Positions 36,040 through 47,520 of a stretch of 64,000 nt of DNA are shown here, piece by piece. A model generated the notes under the pieces. The model made no database searches and had not been told where the DNA came from. It was given only the letters and a program-made list of their open reading frames with translations. Every line of letters starts with the position of its first letter. Within the stretch, counting starts at the first letter, position 1. Source of the stretch: Straminergon stramineum (Eukaryota; Streptophyta; Bryopsida; Hypnales; Calliergonaceae); the NCBI GenBank assembly GCA_963920665.1, contig OY987264.1, positions 21,122,906 to 21,186,905 of the forward strand, written 5' to 3'. The position numbers and the translations under genes are program-made.

Positions 36040-38657
36040 ATGGCGCAATCTATGGTGATTGATAATGGGAGCGCAGTCGAATTGCGAGCGCAGACCGCCG
36101 CCGACTGTTTTACAATTATTTTTATAGATCTTCAACAGGTATGGTCGTCGCTGCTTCCCCCTCTTTTCCTACTCTGATTTCTATCGCGGTTGTGTTTCTT
36201 CAGTTACGTGACTATGACCTAATTTTGAACATAACCTCGAAGAGCAAATACGTACCCTGGCAGTCACACATGTAAAATTTCTCTCTAATTCTTAAGGTTT
36301 GGACACCCAACATCTCCACTTCTAGCGGTAAGCATAGTTCCTGTTATTCCTGTTATTTTTTTAGATTCTTGTTAGAAATTTAATGAATGTTAGCAAACAG
36401 GGGGAATATTACAGCTCAATAGGAGCGCATTTGAGTCTTCATTTCCAACGAGATATCTCTCAAAACATTTCGTTCAGAACTTTTGGGTGTAACCCTTACC
36501 CTGAGTTTGAACGCTTCTAATAAGCCATTACCCCACGTTCTGATTTTTGAGATCACTGCACACAATTGAATGTGTACCGCAAGTATAACATCAGACTATA
36601 AACAAGCCGTTCACCTTTTTGAGATTTCCTGCTCATTTCTTGGTCAAGTCCTGCCAATGATCGCTTGTTGGGAAGCCATGAACAAGACAATCCTAACAAG
36701 CTATTACCTTCATTACCCCCATGCTCTGAGATGTCAGAGACTAATTGAAATTTATCGGTGAGGATTTCAAATGACGTCAGCAAGGTTTTTTGTCCAGCTT
36801 TCTGATCTAACATGTAGAAGTTGCCATTTTAAAGAAGCAAAACATCATTCGCACTGCAAAGGTAACGAGAAGCGACTTTGAATGCAGAAACTGGTGTCAG
36901 CATGGCAAGAGGAGATGGCCAAAGAGCTTCCTTCGTCCCTCATGGAGCAGTCAAATCGAACGATCTCAGTGAGGGCATGTCAGGCTTACATCCGAACGTT
37001 TCTGGAAGCTAACCCAGTGGATTGCTTGGTGTCACCCGCCAACAGCTTTGGGCTGATGGATGGGGGTCTCGACCTGGAGATTTCCAAGTACTACGGCGGC
37101 ATTGCAAAACTGGTCCCCGTGGTGAGGTCAGCTCTGGTGGATGAATGGTGCGGGCAGCAGAATGTCGGCACTTGCTTGCTTGTGGATGCCCAGAAGCTTG
37201 TCCAAACTGCTCAAGAAGGCGAGCAGGCGAAGAACGTGCCCAGGTATTCCTTATCCTCTTAATGATTCCATACGTCTTAAGCCGGAACGCCGAGTATAGA
37301 GACCCTATTATTGAAATCAATAGTTGCACTCAAAATTTCAAATTCAGATTTTGTGTTCAATTCTCAACCAAATTTCTTGAGTGATATCTTGTAGGAAAGT
37401 TACTGAAAATGCACTTCTAATGAGCTCTAAGAAGGCTCCTAAATCATCCAAACAAGTGATTGATGGTGCACAACAAACATGACCACAAAGAGTCAACAAG
37501 CAGTGCGTTATTTTGAGGTTTCTTGCTCATTTCGAAGTTAAACATTGTGAGTGATAGATTGTTGAAAGCCTCTTGAAAATGCATTATTATTTTTTCAATC
37601 TAATTTGTTCTATTGAGTTTTCTTGCTCATATTTGTGTCAAGTCTCGTGAGTGACAGCTTATTAGAAAGCTACTGAAAATGTGCTTCTAGCTACCTAGAA
37701 CATGATTCGTAGCTCAAAGTATTGAGATCCCGAGAAGTAATTGAAGTTTACGGAGTTCATTTTTATAAGCTTCTTGATCATATTTTGGAAAAAATCTTGT
37801 TAGATAGTCATGAACAAATATGCTTCTGTCAAGCCGTTACCCATCTTCTTGCAGCAATTGAGATAAGTTTCCTCTCTATGCTTTCAATTGAGATAAGTAA
37901 TTCTCAAAATCAATATTAATGTATTCATTGTGCAAGATTTTCGGGTGTCACATTTAGTTAGGTAGGGCGTCGCAATCAGGTGTGGTTGCCATATGACATC
38001 TTCTGTGTGGCCTCTAGCCTCACCTGACACTGCTACTCCTTGGCCCATAGAATCGGTCACCTTTGTCTGCCAAATGTCGTTTTCTATGTCAGTTAATTTG
38101 TACTGTGTTCAGAAGCTTTAATCAATGAAGTAAATTACAAGCAGTGCTACATGTCAGCAAGACTTTGCAACCGATTCAGTGTGGATGCTGCGTCATTTCA
38201 CAAGCCTGATGTGAAAGTTTGAATTTGCAGGTACATTGCACATGTGCCAACCATGCGTGTGCCGAAGGTGTTGCATCCCGATGACGACATTGCATACCGG
38301 TGCACATGGGCGCTGCTCACGGCCGTGCGCAAGCATAACGTGCAAGTAGCGAAGCAGGAACAAGCGGCAGCGAATGGAAGCCATGAGAGGATCAACTCCG
38401 TTTTGTGCTCCGGTTTCGGCACTGGGGCCGGTCAGTTCCCATTGCACGAGTGTGCTCGCCAGATGGTGCTGGCGGTGAAGCACTTTGCCGAGCGGACTGG
38501 GGAAACTTCCGCCGAGGAAAACGACCGGCGAGGCTCCTCGGGGTTGATGACTCTCTGGGACAAGGCGGAGAAGATTGAAGATGCGGTTTGCAGTTTTGAC
38601 AAGGCCGGGGACACGCCGTCGTCCTCGAGTCTCTTTGAGCGGGTCTTCGGCAAGTGA
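36040..38657 (+). CDS. Macro-domain (ADP-ribose-binding type) protein
   Basis: Stand-alone macro-domain protein of 293 aa; macro domains bind or hydrolyse ADP-ribose and related nucleotides. Coding exons: 36040-36138, 36888-37243, 38231-38657, with GT-AG borders and phases 0 and 2. Exon 1 supplies the first strand (FTIIFIDLQQ), continuing into KLVSAWQEEM. The phosphate-binding loop VSPANSFGLMDGGLD is at residues 81-95. The second loop, VLCSGFGTGAGQFP, is at about 209-222, followed by the helix ECARQMVLAVKHF. PRYIAHVPTMRVP between them fits the central strand. The C-terminal 50 residues are acidic and serine-rich and look disordered. No transit peptide or signal sequence is evident, so it is probably cytosolic or nuclear. 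The catalytic Asn of MacroD-type hydrolases is uncertain here (NSFG rather than NAAN), so binding is safer than hydrolysis. The neighbour at 39666-41375 is convergent. Confidence 0.85.
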
Positions 38658-39665
38658 TTATTGGTTGGGACCCCGCTAGATATCAATTCGACCCCTGCAT
38701 TGTGGGATCATACTGTTCACAAACTCAATGATCAATGGAGAGTGATTTGTTTACCCCTTATTGCACAAGCTTTTCGTATCCTGAACATATTGAATTTTCT
38801 GAGTCTTGTTTATGTGAGCATAAACCCTCGTATTGGATCTACTGTGAAGTTTCGTGGGACCTCACTTGTCTCGCAGGCCAGATCAGATCAGTACAGTATT
38901 GTTGTTTGCAGGACTCAGGATATGAGCATCGGCTTCAAGGATCTACGTAGCCGCTACTGTAACTGTGGTAACCTGCTCCCTGAATTCAGGCAAAGTCTAG
39001 CTCAATTTCATTAGTAAAGAATCTTAATATTGTACTGTTACTCCAAATCTGTAATACCTCTACTTTCTCAAACTTTTAACCCTATTTCTAGTTTGAAAGA
39101 GAGCTAACTCTGTCCTTGTGGCATAGTTGATGAAAAGATCCAATTAAGTTAGAGACTCAGCTCTCTTTCAAATTGGACACGCATTTTACGTATGTCAGAA
39201 GTCGGTCATATTTGGGCATACGATGACCACTCTTTTCTCAAAAGCATTTGGAAACCTACACAATTGTCAATCTTCGAAAATCTATCAAATTGTGTTCCTT
39301 CTACTCTCTGACCCAGCTGCGAAGGAATACAGATCCGGACGATGATAGATACAGCAAGTTTGTAAAGCCATTGCATTGAAGGACAGAATCTTCTCCGGAT
39401 CTAAATCATTTGAGCAGTCAGAAATTCTATGAGAGGAAATCTGCCTACTTTTCATGTAAAGCCAATTAGAGAATCAAATGCTCAGTTATAATAACAGTCA
39501 GTCAGAAAATTCTGACGAGTTACTTTTACAGATTGCCAAAGACGTTAACAACAACCCATCCTTCGAACAAGTTAGCTGCTCCCGGTTCAACTCAGGTCTT
39601 GTACACTCTAATCCTAATATTACACTCTGGTACAGTCAAATACACTGATGATACAAATGGCTGTC
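38658..39665. other. Convergent intergenic region
   Basis: Lies between the 3' ends of the macro-domain gene (+) and the predicted lumen-protein gene (-). It probably holds both 3' UTRs. No ORF of note. Confidence 0.5.
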
Positions 39666-41375
39666 TTACTGGGCCCTAATGCCCACACCAGCGTCCCGGC
39701 CTTCGCCAGCTGCCTTGAAACTGTTGTAGATTCTGTCAGCGATGCCAGTGCCCTGCTTGTAGGGCTTGTTGTTGCGAGGCAAAGTGTCCTTCACAGGAAG
39801 GCTCCCAGCGCGACTCTCGGTCTTGTCTGCCTCGGGGTTCAGTCCCTTCTCCACCACTGGCTGACTGATCTCAGGTACCAAGTCCGCCTGCACGCACAAA
39901 CAATTAAAAAACCACCGCTAAAATCGCAAATTTGAAACATATCACAGTAGCCAATTAAACATTGGTTCTCAGTAATCTTGTCATCAGCGAAGTTGTTCAC
40001 AGTAGACACAATCCTTGAAGATAACAGTCTCATTGAGGTAACATCAAGTTTGTTCAATTGGCAAAATGTCAATTTCCACTTGCGGTCCGGAACCTGAAAT
40101 TCATACGCGTCCTTGCTTTGAGTCCAATGCCACAATGACAATGAGGATTGCAGATGCAATAAAATGCCTAATTATATATGAAATCTTTCATGTTTGAGAG
40201 GTGAATTAGAATTCATTTTTTTCATTAGGTTGAAAAAGAAGGAAACTCATACATCGACATTGAGCATATGCGTAGGTGGAAAGTGGAAGATCAAGACATG
40301 GATGCGTTGCTTACGTCAGCCTTGGCGGTGATGGAATTGCCAACGACGTCGGAAGCTTCTTGTGCTTTAGGTTTTAATTCGCTAATTGCCGGTTGGGCAT
40401 CGAGAGCACTGGCAGCTTGCACCGTCTTCTCCGCTTCGGCGAGTGAAGCGTCCCCCTTCTCTTTTCCACTTTCCAAAATATTCCGTGACTGCAGAGTGCA
40501 ACAAAGAAAACCATGTTCGAGCGCAGCAATTGCATGAACTAGAAAATATCATGAACTCCGATACTCGCCATACATAGACTGATTTCTTCGAAGGTTGGGG
40601 AGATCATTGCTTACAGCTTCTGGAGCGGTGTGGTGACGAATGTACTTGTGGAATGCCCTGCCCTCTCTCGCCTCTACAGGGGACGCACTGAGCATCAGGG
40701 AAATGGCGGCGGCGGCTGCGGCACCCTTGGCAACATCCCAGACCTGACTTTCATGCATTTCACGGCCATCGCAAAGTACAATTAAAACATAGCTCGACCT
40801 CCTCACGGCTACACACAACCCTGCTCACGACTCCCCACTCAAACCTTCTCTAAAATAACGCTCCCGTAAAAAACTTATAACCTCCTCTAAACTGAAACTC
40901 TAGAGTAAATCCCATGCAAACGCTATCATTTCTAGTAACATACAAGTTTTCGCACATTCAAGCTACGTGAGGGTGACAAAGTTGGAAGCCCAAGATTGAG
41001 TGTAATATCAAATCCCATACCTTCAAGCACACCTCATGCTAAAACCATACAACAATACAGTATCGGAGAAGCCTCCGGTACTTCCTCCTCTTGCTTACCA
41101 CATCTGCTTTCAGAATCCCCGTATACTTGTCAAGAACTGTGCAGATTCCATGAGATCCATGAGATGGAGATGCATACCTGCTCGGAGGCCGAAGCCCGTA
41201 CAGCAAAAGTAGAGCCTCTGATGGACACAAGAGCGGCGTTCTTCTTCTCAGATCCCATGTGAAGCGAAGAAGGAGAATTCCTGATCGCGCTTTCCAACGA
41301 CTTCATCCTCAAACCAGCAGCAGCAGCAGCAGGCATAGCTGCAAGTGTCGTAACTGCATTACTCATGGATGCCAT
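39666..41375 (-). CDS. Predicted thylakoid-lumen protein of unknown family
   Basis: Four coding exons: 41375-41178, 40743-40615, 40488-40315, 39887-39666. All junctions are phase 0, giving 240 aa. Exon 1 (66 aa) is a typical chloroplast transit peptide: MASMSNAVTTLAAMP, Ser/Ala-rich with spaced Arg/Lys, ending FAVRASASEQ. Exon 2 opens VWDVAKG and then a hydrophobic AAAAAAISLMLSASPVEA ending in a VEA cleavage-type site, which together look like a bipartite lumen-targeting signal. Exon 3 (58 aa) is Ala/Glu/Lys-rich and probably helical. Exon 4 ends with the distinctive LPRNNKPYKQGTGIADRIYN and FKAAGEGRDAGVGIRAQ. I do not recognise the mature part as a known photosystem or lumen subunit. Import into the lumen is inferred from the targeting pattern; function is unknown. 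The start ATG is the first giving the transit peptide (a second Met is three codons later). Confidence 0.72.
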
Positions 41376-41974
41376 AATTTCCACAACTGCCCACCAGCAA
41401 GAAATCCCTCAATCGGCAGTGGAATCTTCCAATGAAGACTGAAATCTGGTCAAATGCAAGGGCAAGAAAATGATGAAATGGGTTGAGGATTTGCTAAATG
41501 GTTCTGTGGGTGGGCTTGAGAATGGGATAAGTTCCGTTGAGGAGCGGCCGAGCGGGAACTGGGTATGGCTGGAGCGGTGTTGAAGTGGCTTGAGTCACGA
41601 GAGTGGTGGCGTGTGGAGAGAAGGGGAGAGGCGGGGAGCAAGGCGAGCAAGTGTGACCAAGGCGAGAAAGGCAGACACAAAACTTTCATACTGAGCCAGA
41701 TTAGTCTAAGAAAAATTTCTAAATTATATTCATGATTGTGCCGATATGAAAACCGTCGACGATCAGGTGTGAGCGATTCGGGCTGGTTTGCAGCTGAATT
41801 GGGTTGCAGAATCGGCAGGGTTTCACAGAATGCGCCGAAGGAGTCGATTCTGCATGGGAACGTTGCTCCAGTGCACGGGAACCTGCTCTTAACGCCAGTA
41901 CGTTCTCTAGTACGTTCTCTAGTACGATAGCACTCTCTCTAGTACAAGCACGCCGCCCACACCATCCCGCAGTC
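41376..41974 (-). promoter_or_regulatory. Upstream region of the lumen-protein gene
   Basis: GC-rich leader-like sequence to about 41690 (T/G-rich on the minus strand is not obvious), then mixed. A short direct repeat GTACGTTCTCTA occurs twice at 41899-41922. Nothing further is recognised. Confidence 0.4.
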
Positions 41975-42260
41975 AGGGATTTTTTTTTTTCATTTATTGT
42001 AGGCAGTGCCAAAAGCGATCATCACTGGAAGGCTGAAGCTATTTACATCCATGGAAATGGATGAAACTTGAAATACATGGATGAAGTTTCAATTATTAAT
42101 CCAAAAGTATATACATTCATCCAAACAAAGTGATACTGACCCAAGATTTGGTAGTAAATTAGTGATTTCATTCACTAAAAAGCAAGAATATTTCGCCTAA
42201 TATTCTGTCTAAAAAAATTTCATCACTTTTTGGCGAAAATTCGCTAAAAAAAAACACCCT
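41975..42260. repeat. Dispersed repeat, copy B
   Basis: Same family as 16069-16350. It begins AGGGATTTTTTTTTTCATTT and ends AAAAAAAAACACCCT, which read as short imperfect inverted termini. The flanks CCGCAGTC and CTACAGTC match at 6 of 8 positions, so an 8-bp target duplication of hAT type is possible but weak. Confidence 0.8.
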
Positions 42261-42288
42261 ACTACAGTCCCCACACCCAACTAACTTA

Positions 42289-42747
42289 GAGCATCTGCAA
42301 TGTATACTCCACATACAAGCCCTGTAATGGCAAATGACAAGTCATTCCTCAAGGCCCACATAGTGTCAATTTTTTCTCCAAAAAAATTGATCTAATGCAA
42401 AGCTGACAATCCAAATGTCAAATGGACTTTATCATATTATAAAAAGAAAGAAAGAAAAGAATCTACATGAAAAAAAGACTTTTCATGGAAACAAGGGAAG
42501 GTTGAATTGATGAGCATACATACCAAGGCTTGAAAAGTGTTGACAATAATGACTATTCCTAAAGAAGTCAACTCGCAAGCCCTTCATATTTTGCAAATTA
42601 GCCAGTCCCAAGTGGTTGCATACTAAGGCCATGGAATTGGAGGTCCCAATAATGGTTGCATTGGAGTGCAATTTTTTTATTAGAAACAATTATGTACTCA
42701 ACAAAGTGCCTATATGGTCTATATTGCAAAGAGCATTGCAGATGTTC
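42289..42747. mobile_element. Tourist-like MITE, left copy
   Basis: 459 bp bounded by GAGCATCTGCAATG and its inverted match CATTGCAGATGTTC (13 of 14), flanked on both sides by TTA (42286-42288 and 42748-42750). TIRs of this kind with a 3-bp TTA duplication are the signature of PIF/Harbinger-derived (Tourist) MITEs. No ORF. Confidence 0.8.
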
Positions 42748-42750
42748 TTA

Positions 42751-43154
42751 GAGCATTTGTAGTGCTCCTTGCAACAAGCATAGTATCGGCATTGTGCTAA
42801 GTTTAGACTTATTTCTACTTAAAATTGTACTCCAATGCAACCATTATTGGGGCCACCTGAGACCAGCTAATTTGCAAAATGTGAAGGGCCCTACAAGTTG
42901 GTTCTTGTAGATATAGTCATCAATGTCAATGCTTTTCAAGCATTGGTATGTGTGCTAATCAATTCAACCTTCCCTTGTTTCCATGAAAGTCTTTTTTTTA
43001 ATGTAGATTATTTTCTTTATTTTATTTTTATAATACACTAAAGTTCATTTTGACATTTGGATGGCCAACTTTGCATTGGGTCAATTTTTCCAAAGAGAAA
43101 ACTAGCACTGTGCCATTACAGGGCTTGTACGTAGAGTATCCACTACATATCCCA
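42751..43154. mobile_element. Tourist-like MITE, right copy in opposite orientation
   Basis: 404 bp starting GAGCATTTGTAGTG and ending CACTACATATCCC, flanked by the shared TTA at 42748-42750 and TTA at 43155-43157. Its interior is the inverted counterpart of the left copy: TTGTACTCCAATGCAACCAT here pairs with ATGGTTGCATTGGAGTGCAA there, and the outer TACAAGCCCTGTAATGGC pairs with GCCATTACAGGGCTTGTA (left copy near 42315, right near 43111). Confidence 0.8.
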
Positions 43155-43452
43155 TTAACCCCTTTAAGTGTTTGTGGCCTACAATGAGGGTATAAGTGGA
43201 TTTTGGTCTCAAGAATGGTTGTACTTTGGAAAATTTCAGCAGATGTATTATTAACATGATCATGAATAAAATTTAGAAATTTTTCTTAAACTTATTTCAT
43301 TCAATATGAAAGTTTTATGCCTACACAAAGGGATGTCTCCTCGTATTTCTACATATACATCAAACAATGCATATGCCATACAAGTATTTTGTGGTTTAGA
43401 GGACATATACTTCGTGACTAGCCTAGTTAGTGTAGGGCGATTGGAGGTACAT

Positions 43453-44581
43453 TGTCGCGCCCCTTAGTGACACTTACCACCTTAAGCTCACTTTCCAAAC
43501 ACTTAGCACCTTAGTGCCACTAAGGTTCACGCTCTCCTAACACTGCACATGCCACGCACCCACAATGTTAGGTTCCAACCCAAGTCACGGGGTTCCCCAT
43601 TCCTCCGTGACTCCCAATCCTTTCCTTCTAATCCTTAACTCCCACAAGACACCGGGCATGTCATTTGATGACATGGGGCGGAACTTCCATTGATGTCCAA
43701 GCAATCGGTGAGGCACTACTCCCACCGGTGCTAACCGCCCTTGAATGGGACCCAACTCCCCACTAGGCCCAACCCAACTCATTTCGGGACTCACTAATCG
43801 GGACTCACACCATGGCCTAGTGTGAAGTGGGACACCACCCAACCGGTATCAAGGAGTGCACAAGCACTCCATGGTAACACACAAGTGGTGGTGAGGCTCC
43901 AACACTAGCCTCACCACCCGGGACCACTTAGGCTCACCATGGCACCATCCGGGAGTGAGGAGGGAGACCACCCCTCCTCATAGTACTCTCTGCGGGATTC
44001 GGCAGCCCCCCCCCATACTAGAGGTCACCGGGAACCCCCAAGATGCACCCCATCTTGGAAGACCACCCATTTCTCCCGATTCGCGCTACTTTGGGACTCC
44101 CGAACTTCCACCCGGCATAACTTTGCGGTCCGGGATTCAAATCGCACATGCGACCCCATTTTCGACATCTACGCGACGCGTAGATGCCGATGGACTACTC
44201 ACTTGCTCCATTCGGACAAGTAATCGCAAAGATATCGCCCTCCAAAGATTCGGGACACTCCCGCCGCGGCCGGGACACTCCCGGCGCGACCAAGGCGCTC
44301 CCGGCGCGACCGGGACACCCCGAACTTTGAACGCCCATAACTTTTGACTCGCAAGTCCAAATCACGCGTTCTTTGGACGGCTGGAAGCGTCTTCTCAAGA
44401 CCTTTCCAAGCATGTATCACACGCCCCCAAATTCGTCCGGATCAGAGCGCTACATCGCTCTGATCGCTCGGGACTCCTAGTCCCCCTCACCTCATCTCTT
44501 GCAAGGCTTGGGGCGTCACCCCCAATGTCCCCCTTGCTCACCAAGGTGGCACGGGCACGCCTTGTGATGAGGGTCGTGACA
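43453..44581. mobile_element. Probable solo LTR (Gypsy-like termini)
   Basis: GC-rich 1129-bp block in AT-rich surroundings, starting TGTCGCGCCCC and ending GGGTCGTGACA, so it has TG...CA ends within a TGTC...GACA inverted terminus. Flanks are TACAT on the left and TACGT on the right, a 5-bp target duplication with one change. There is no internal retroviral coding region and no second LTR in the window, hence a solo LTR. The TGTCRCGCCC start is common in plant Gypsy LTRs. The short ORFs inside are not gene-like. Confidence 0.75.
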
Positions 44582-47520
44582 TACGTTTTGTGCTATGAGA
44601 GAGAGGCCATCTTTGGATGCTCAAGTTAGAGTTTTTTTACCATCCCTCGTATGATGGACCTTGCACACTTTCCAAAGTTCAACTTCCAACCACCGTCAAC
44701 ATTGAGAGTGCTTTTGCAAGAAGGATCTGCATAGGTTAGTTAGTCTTTACTAGACAATTTGATTTGGAATCTACAATCTATAAGTTTAATTTGAATCAGT
44801 ATAGTACTTATAGAAAGAATCATTGAAAATCGGGAAACTATTAAGAATGATTGAGTACAAATTAAGTACAAATTTGGTTGAGATTGAAGTTAAATTTTCA
44901 TTATCTGTTGTTCCTCTGGAGTTTCATTAAGGGACCTTCACTTATTGAAGTTCAGGTTTAGTAATTCAAGGATGTAAACAAGCACAATATATCAATTAAA
45001 TAAAATTGACGATGTAGCTAGCTACATATACAATATTTATGTCCAAAGAATCCTAGCTACTTAGTAAAAATCTGGATGTATGGACTCAAGAGGGGACTAG
45101 GGTTCAATCAAAGGAAATTAAGATAGTGTTGCAAAAACTACTGCATTGGTGTTGATCTCATCAAGAGGGAAATTAGGTCTAGAAGTGAGCTCCTATCAAC
45201 CACTAAGTCTTGTATTGACAATAAATTACAGTTTGCTCACAAGTCTTTTCTTTGTTGACGATGTGCTTGGGCTCTAACCTCACATGTGGTGGATCTAGAG
45301 TTCTAGACTCTAGTGCTACTGTATTGATTTACTTGGAGTGTAGGAATTTTTGTGCTATGCTTATGCTTAGGAGCTAGCTTGGAATTTGATCGATCGTCAC
45401 TAAGTTGGTTGAAAGGTAGTTCAATGCAAAAACTAGCAAAGGTTGATTCATGTATAATTGAGTGAGGCTTAGGATTTAGTTAAATGAAGGAACTTGTAGA
45501 AAGTCATTTACAAATGCGAGGAAGTTGAAACTGCCTAGCCTCTTAGAGGTCAATATCAAACCATAAATCTAAAAAGAGACAACTTTTGGAGGGTGCAAAA
45601 TCTTAACACAATCAAAGTTCTTCTTGAAAGAATTTGGCATCCTTGATTTCAATAACATTTTGACATATCTAATGTGGATGTTATGGTTGTTGTTGGAGTG
45701 GCTAACGTGATTCACAAGTGGCTGTTGTATAGTATATGATCAAGAATTGCAACGAGATTTGGAAGTTTAATAATTGATAGAAATAATCTAGAAGTTCAAT
45801 TTACTCTGTGAAGGTTGAAATATCTTCAACTACATTGTTGTTATCAATATTGCATTTGATTGTGAGACAATGTGAATAGGTGCCACCAGTTGCCATATGA
45901 CCCAAAGACTTGTACTGTAGCATCACATTGTTGTTTGAGGTTGTCAACAAAAAATCCTTCCATCCTCACCATTGTCTTGTACGCTAATGAATATTGACAA
46001 ATTGGTGAACTTCCTCTACTAATGGAGCTCTCTACAATTGGAAATTTTTCAAAAATTGATGACAAGCATTTGAAAGGGAGGAAGAATTCTTTTTTTCACT
46101 TTGTGGAGAGAGTTCTATAAATTTTGTCCCCAATTTTTGTGTTTTGTAATTTTTCCTTGAAAATTAGGATTTTTTGATTCCAAATGTGAATACAAAATCT
46201 TCAAACTTATCATTTGTTGTAAATAATTTTCACTTCCATCATTCCCTCCTAGAAATACTTGTAGCACTTTCCTGGAGGAATTTTTTAATCTACCTATGAA
46301 ATCTATTCCTAAATTTGTCCAAAGAAGCAGTGAATTAATTTGTTTTAAGATCCTATTTGGTTGGATCTATGTAGTCAAATTGGAAAAAAAATTCATTTTC
46401 ATTACCATGATTGGTATTCATGTTCAACATTCCTTGTCAAATATTAAAATAAAAATTATCAAATGTAACTTGGATAATGTCTAAAAATAGAAATATTTAT
46501 TTTCTCATACAAAGAAATTTGAAAAAAGAATGTCTTATAAATTTTTAGATGTTTTTTATAAGAATCCTTAATTTCTTGTAAGGATTCTTAACCCCTAAAG
46601 AACCACCTAGCTATTTGGGGCAAAATAGTGTCTGAGGGTATACTAGGGCAAATGGAGATTTGACTTTTGGGGTCCCAAATTTTTTCACAAGCTCTAAATG
46701 AAGAGTTTCCTCCATATGCACTAAATTTCATTGCATTTGATTATACAAGTGAAAAATTATGGTGTGATAGGTTGTTTGCTTGTCAACTAGGGTAGCTTGC
46801 GCAAAGATATTTATACTACACTCCAAAATTTCAACAAGTGCCCATGGGTGGAAGGGCAAGTGAGAAGGTAGGGTATCCCAACATGTGATGGATGGGTCCA
46901 AAGTCAAGTTTGGGCTAACATGCCCAAACCCAAATAAATGCATTCACTGCCACATTTAAGAAATTAGGGCCAGTGGTTGGGACAACTACACCTACATGAC
47001 AAGAGGTTGTATAATTGTATACTCTAATTTTTATACTCAAAAGGTTTTTTTCTGGATGCCATATAAAATCCATTAGACATGAAAGTGCAATGCAAATCAA
47101 GAATACATTTCTTAAATGCAAAGCCCTTTTTTTTTACTTAGATTGGTGATTTAATGTAATATTTCAAAACCACTATATATATTTTGCTTATAGTTGCACT
47201 ACATTCCAAAAAAATTATTCTATAAGTAGATCTATTCAATCTATGACATATAAAAGTGTCAACTCTCCATAGAATTGAGGTCATCCATAAAAATCATATT
47301 AGCAATCATAATTTAAAACCACAAAAAATAAGGACAATCTTGGATGAGACATTGCCTAGCTTATTGATGCATTGAATTAGGGCCATCAATTGCGAAATCT
47401 TTTTACAAATCTATAAGATGATTACTATCACAAATATAGATAATAAAAAAATCTAAAATTTGAGGGACAAAAAGATACATTGCAAACAAAGACATGAATG
47501 CTTCAAATTGCCTTAGGGAA
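44582..47520. other. AT-rich gene desert
   Basis: No gene supported. At about 46588 it contains an end of the TTAACCCC repeat family (CTTAACCCCTAAAGAACC, then CATATGCACTAAATTTCAT), which matches the inverted right part of the 28912-29836 element. Confidence 0.6.

Noticed and set aside
43955..44420. ORFs of 70-130 codons near 44 kb
   Set aside because: They lie inside the GC-rich solo LTR and have repetitive composition (GRAGS-type repeats).
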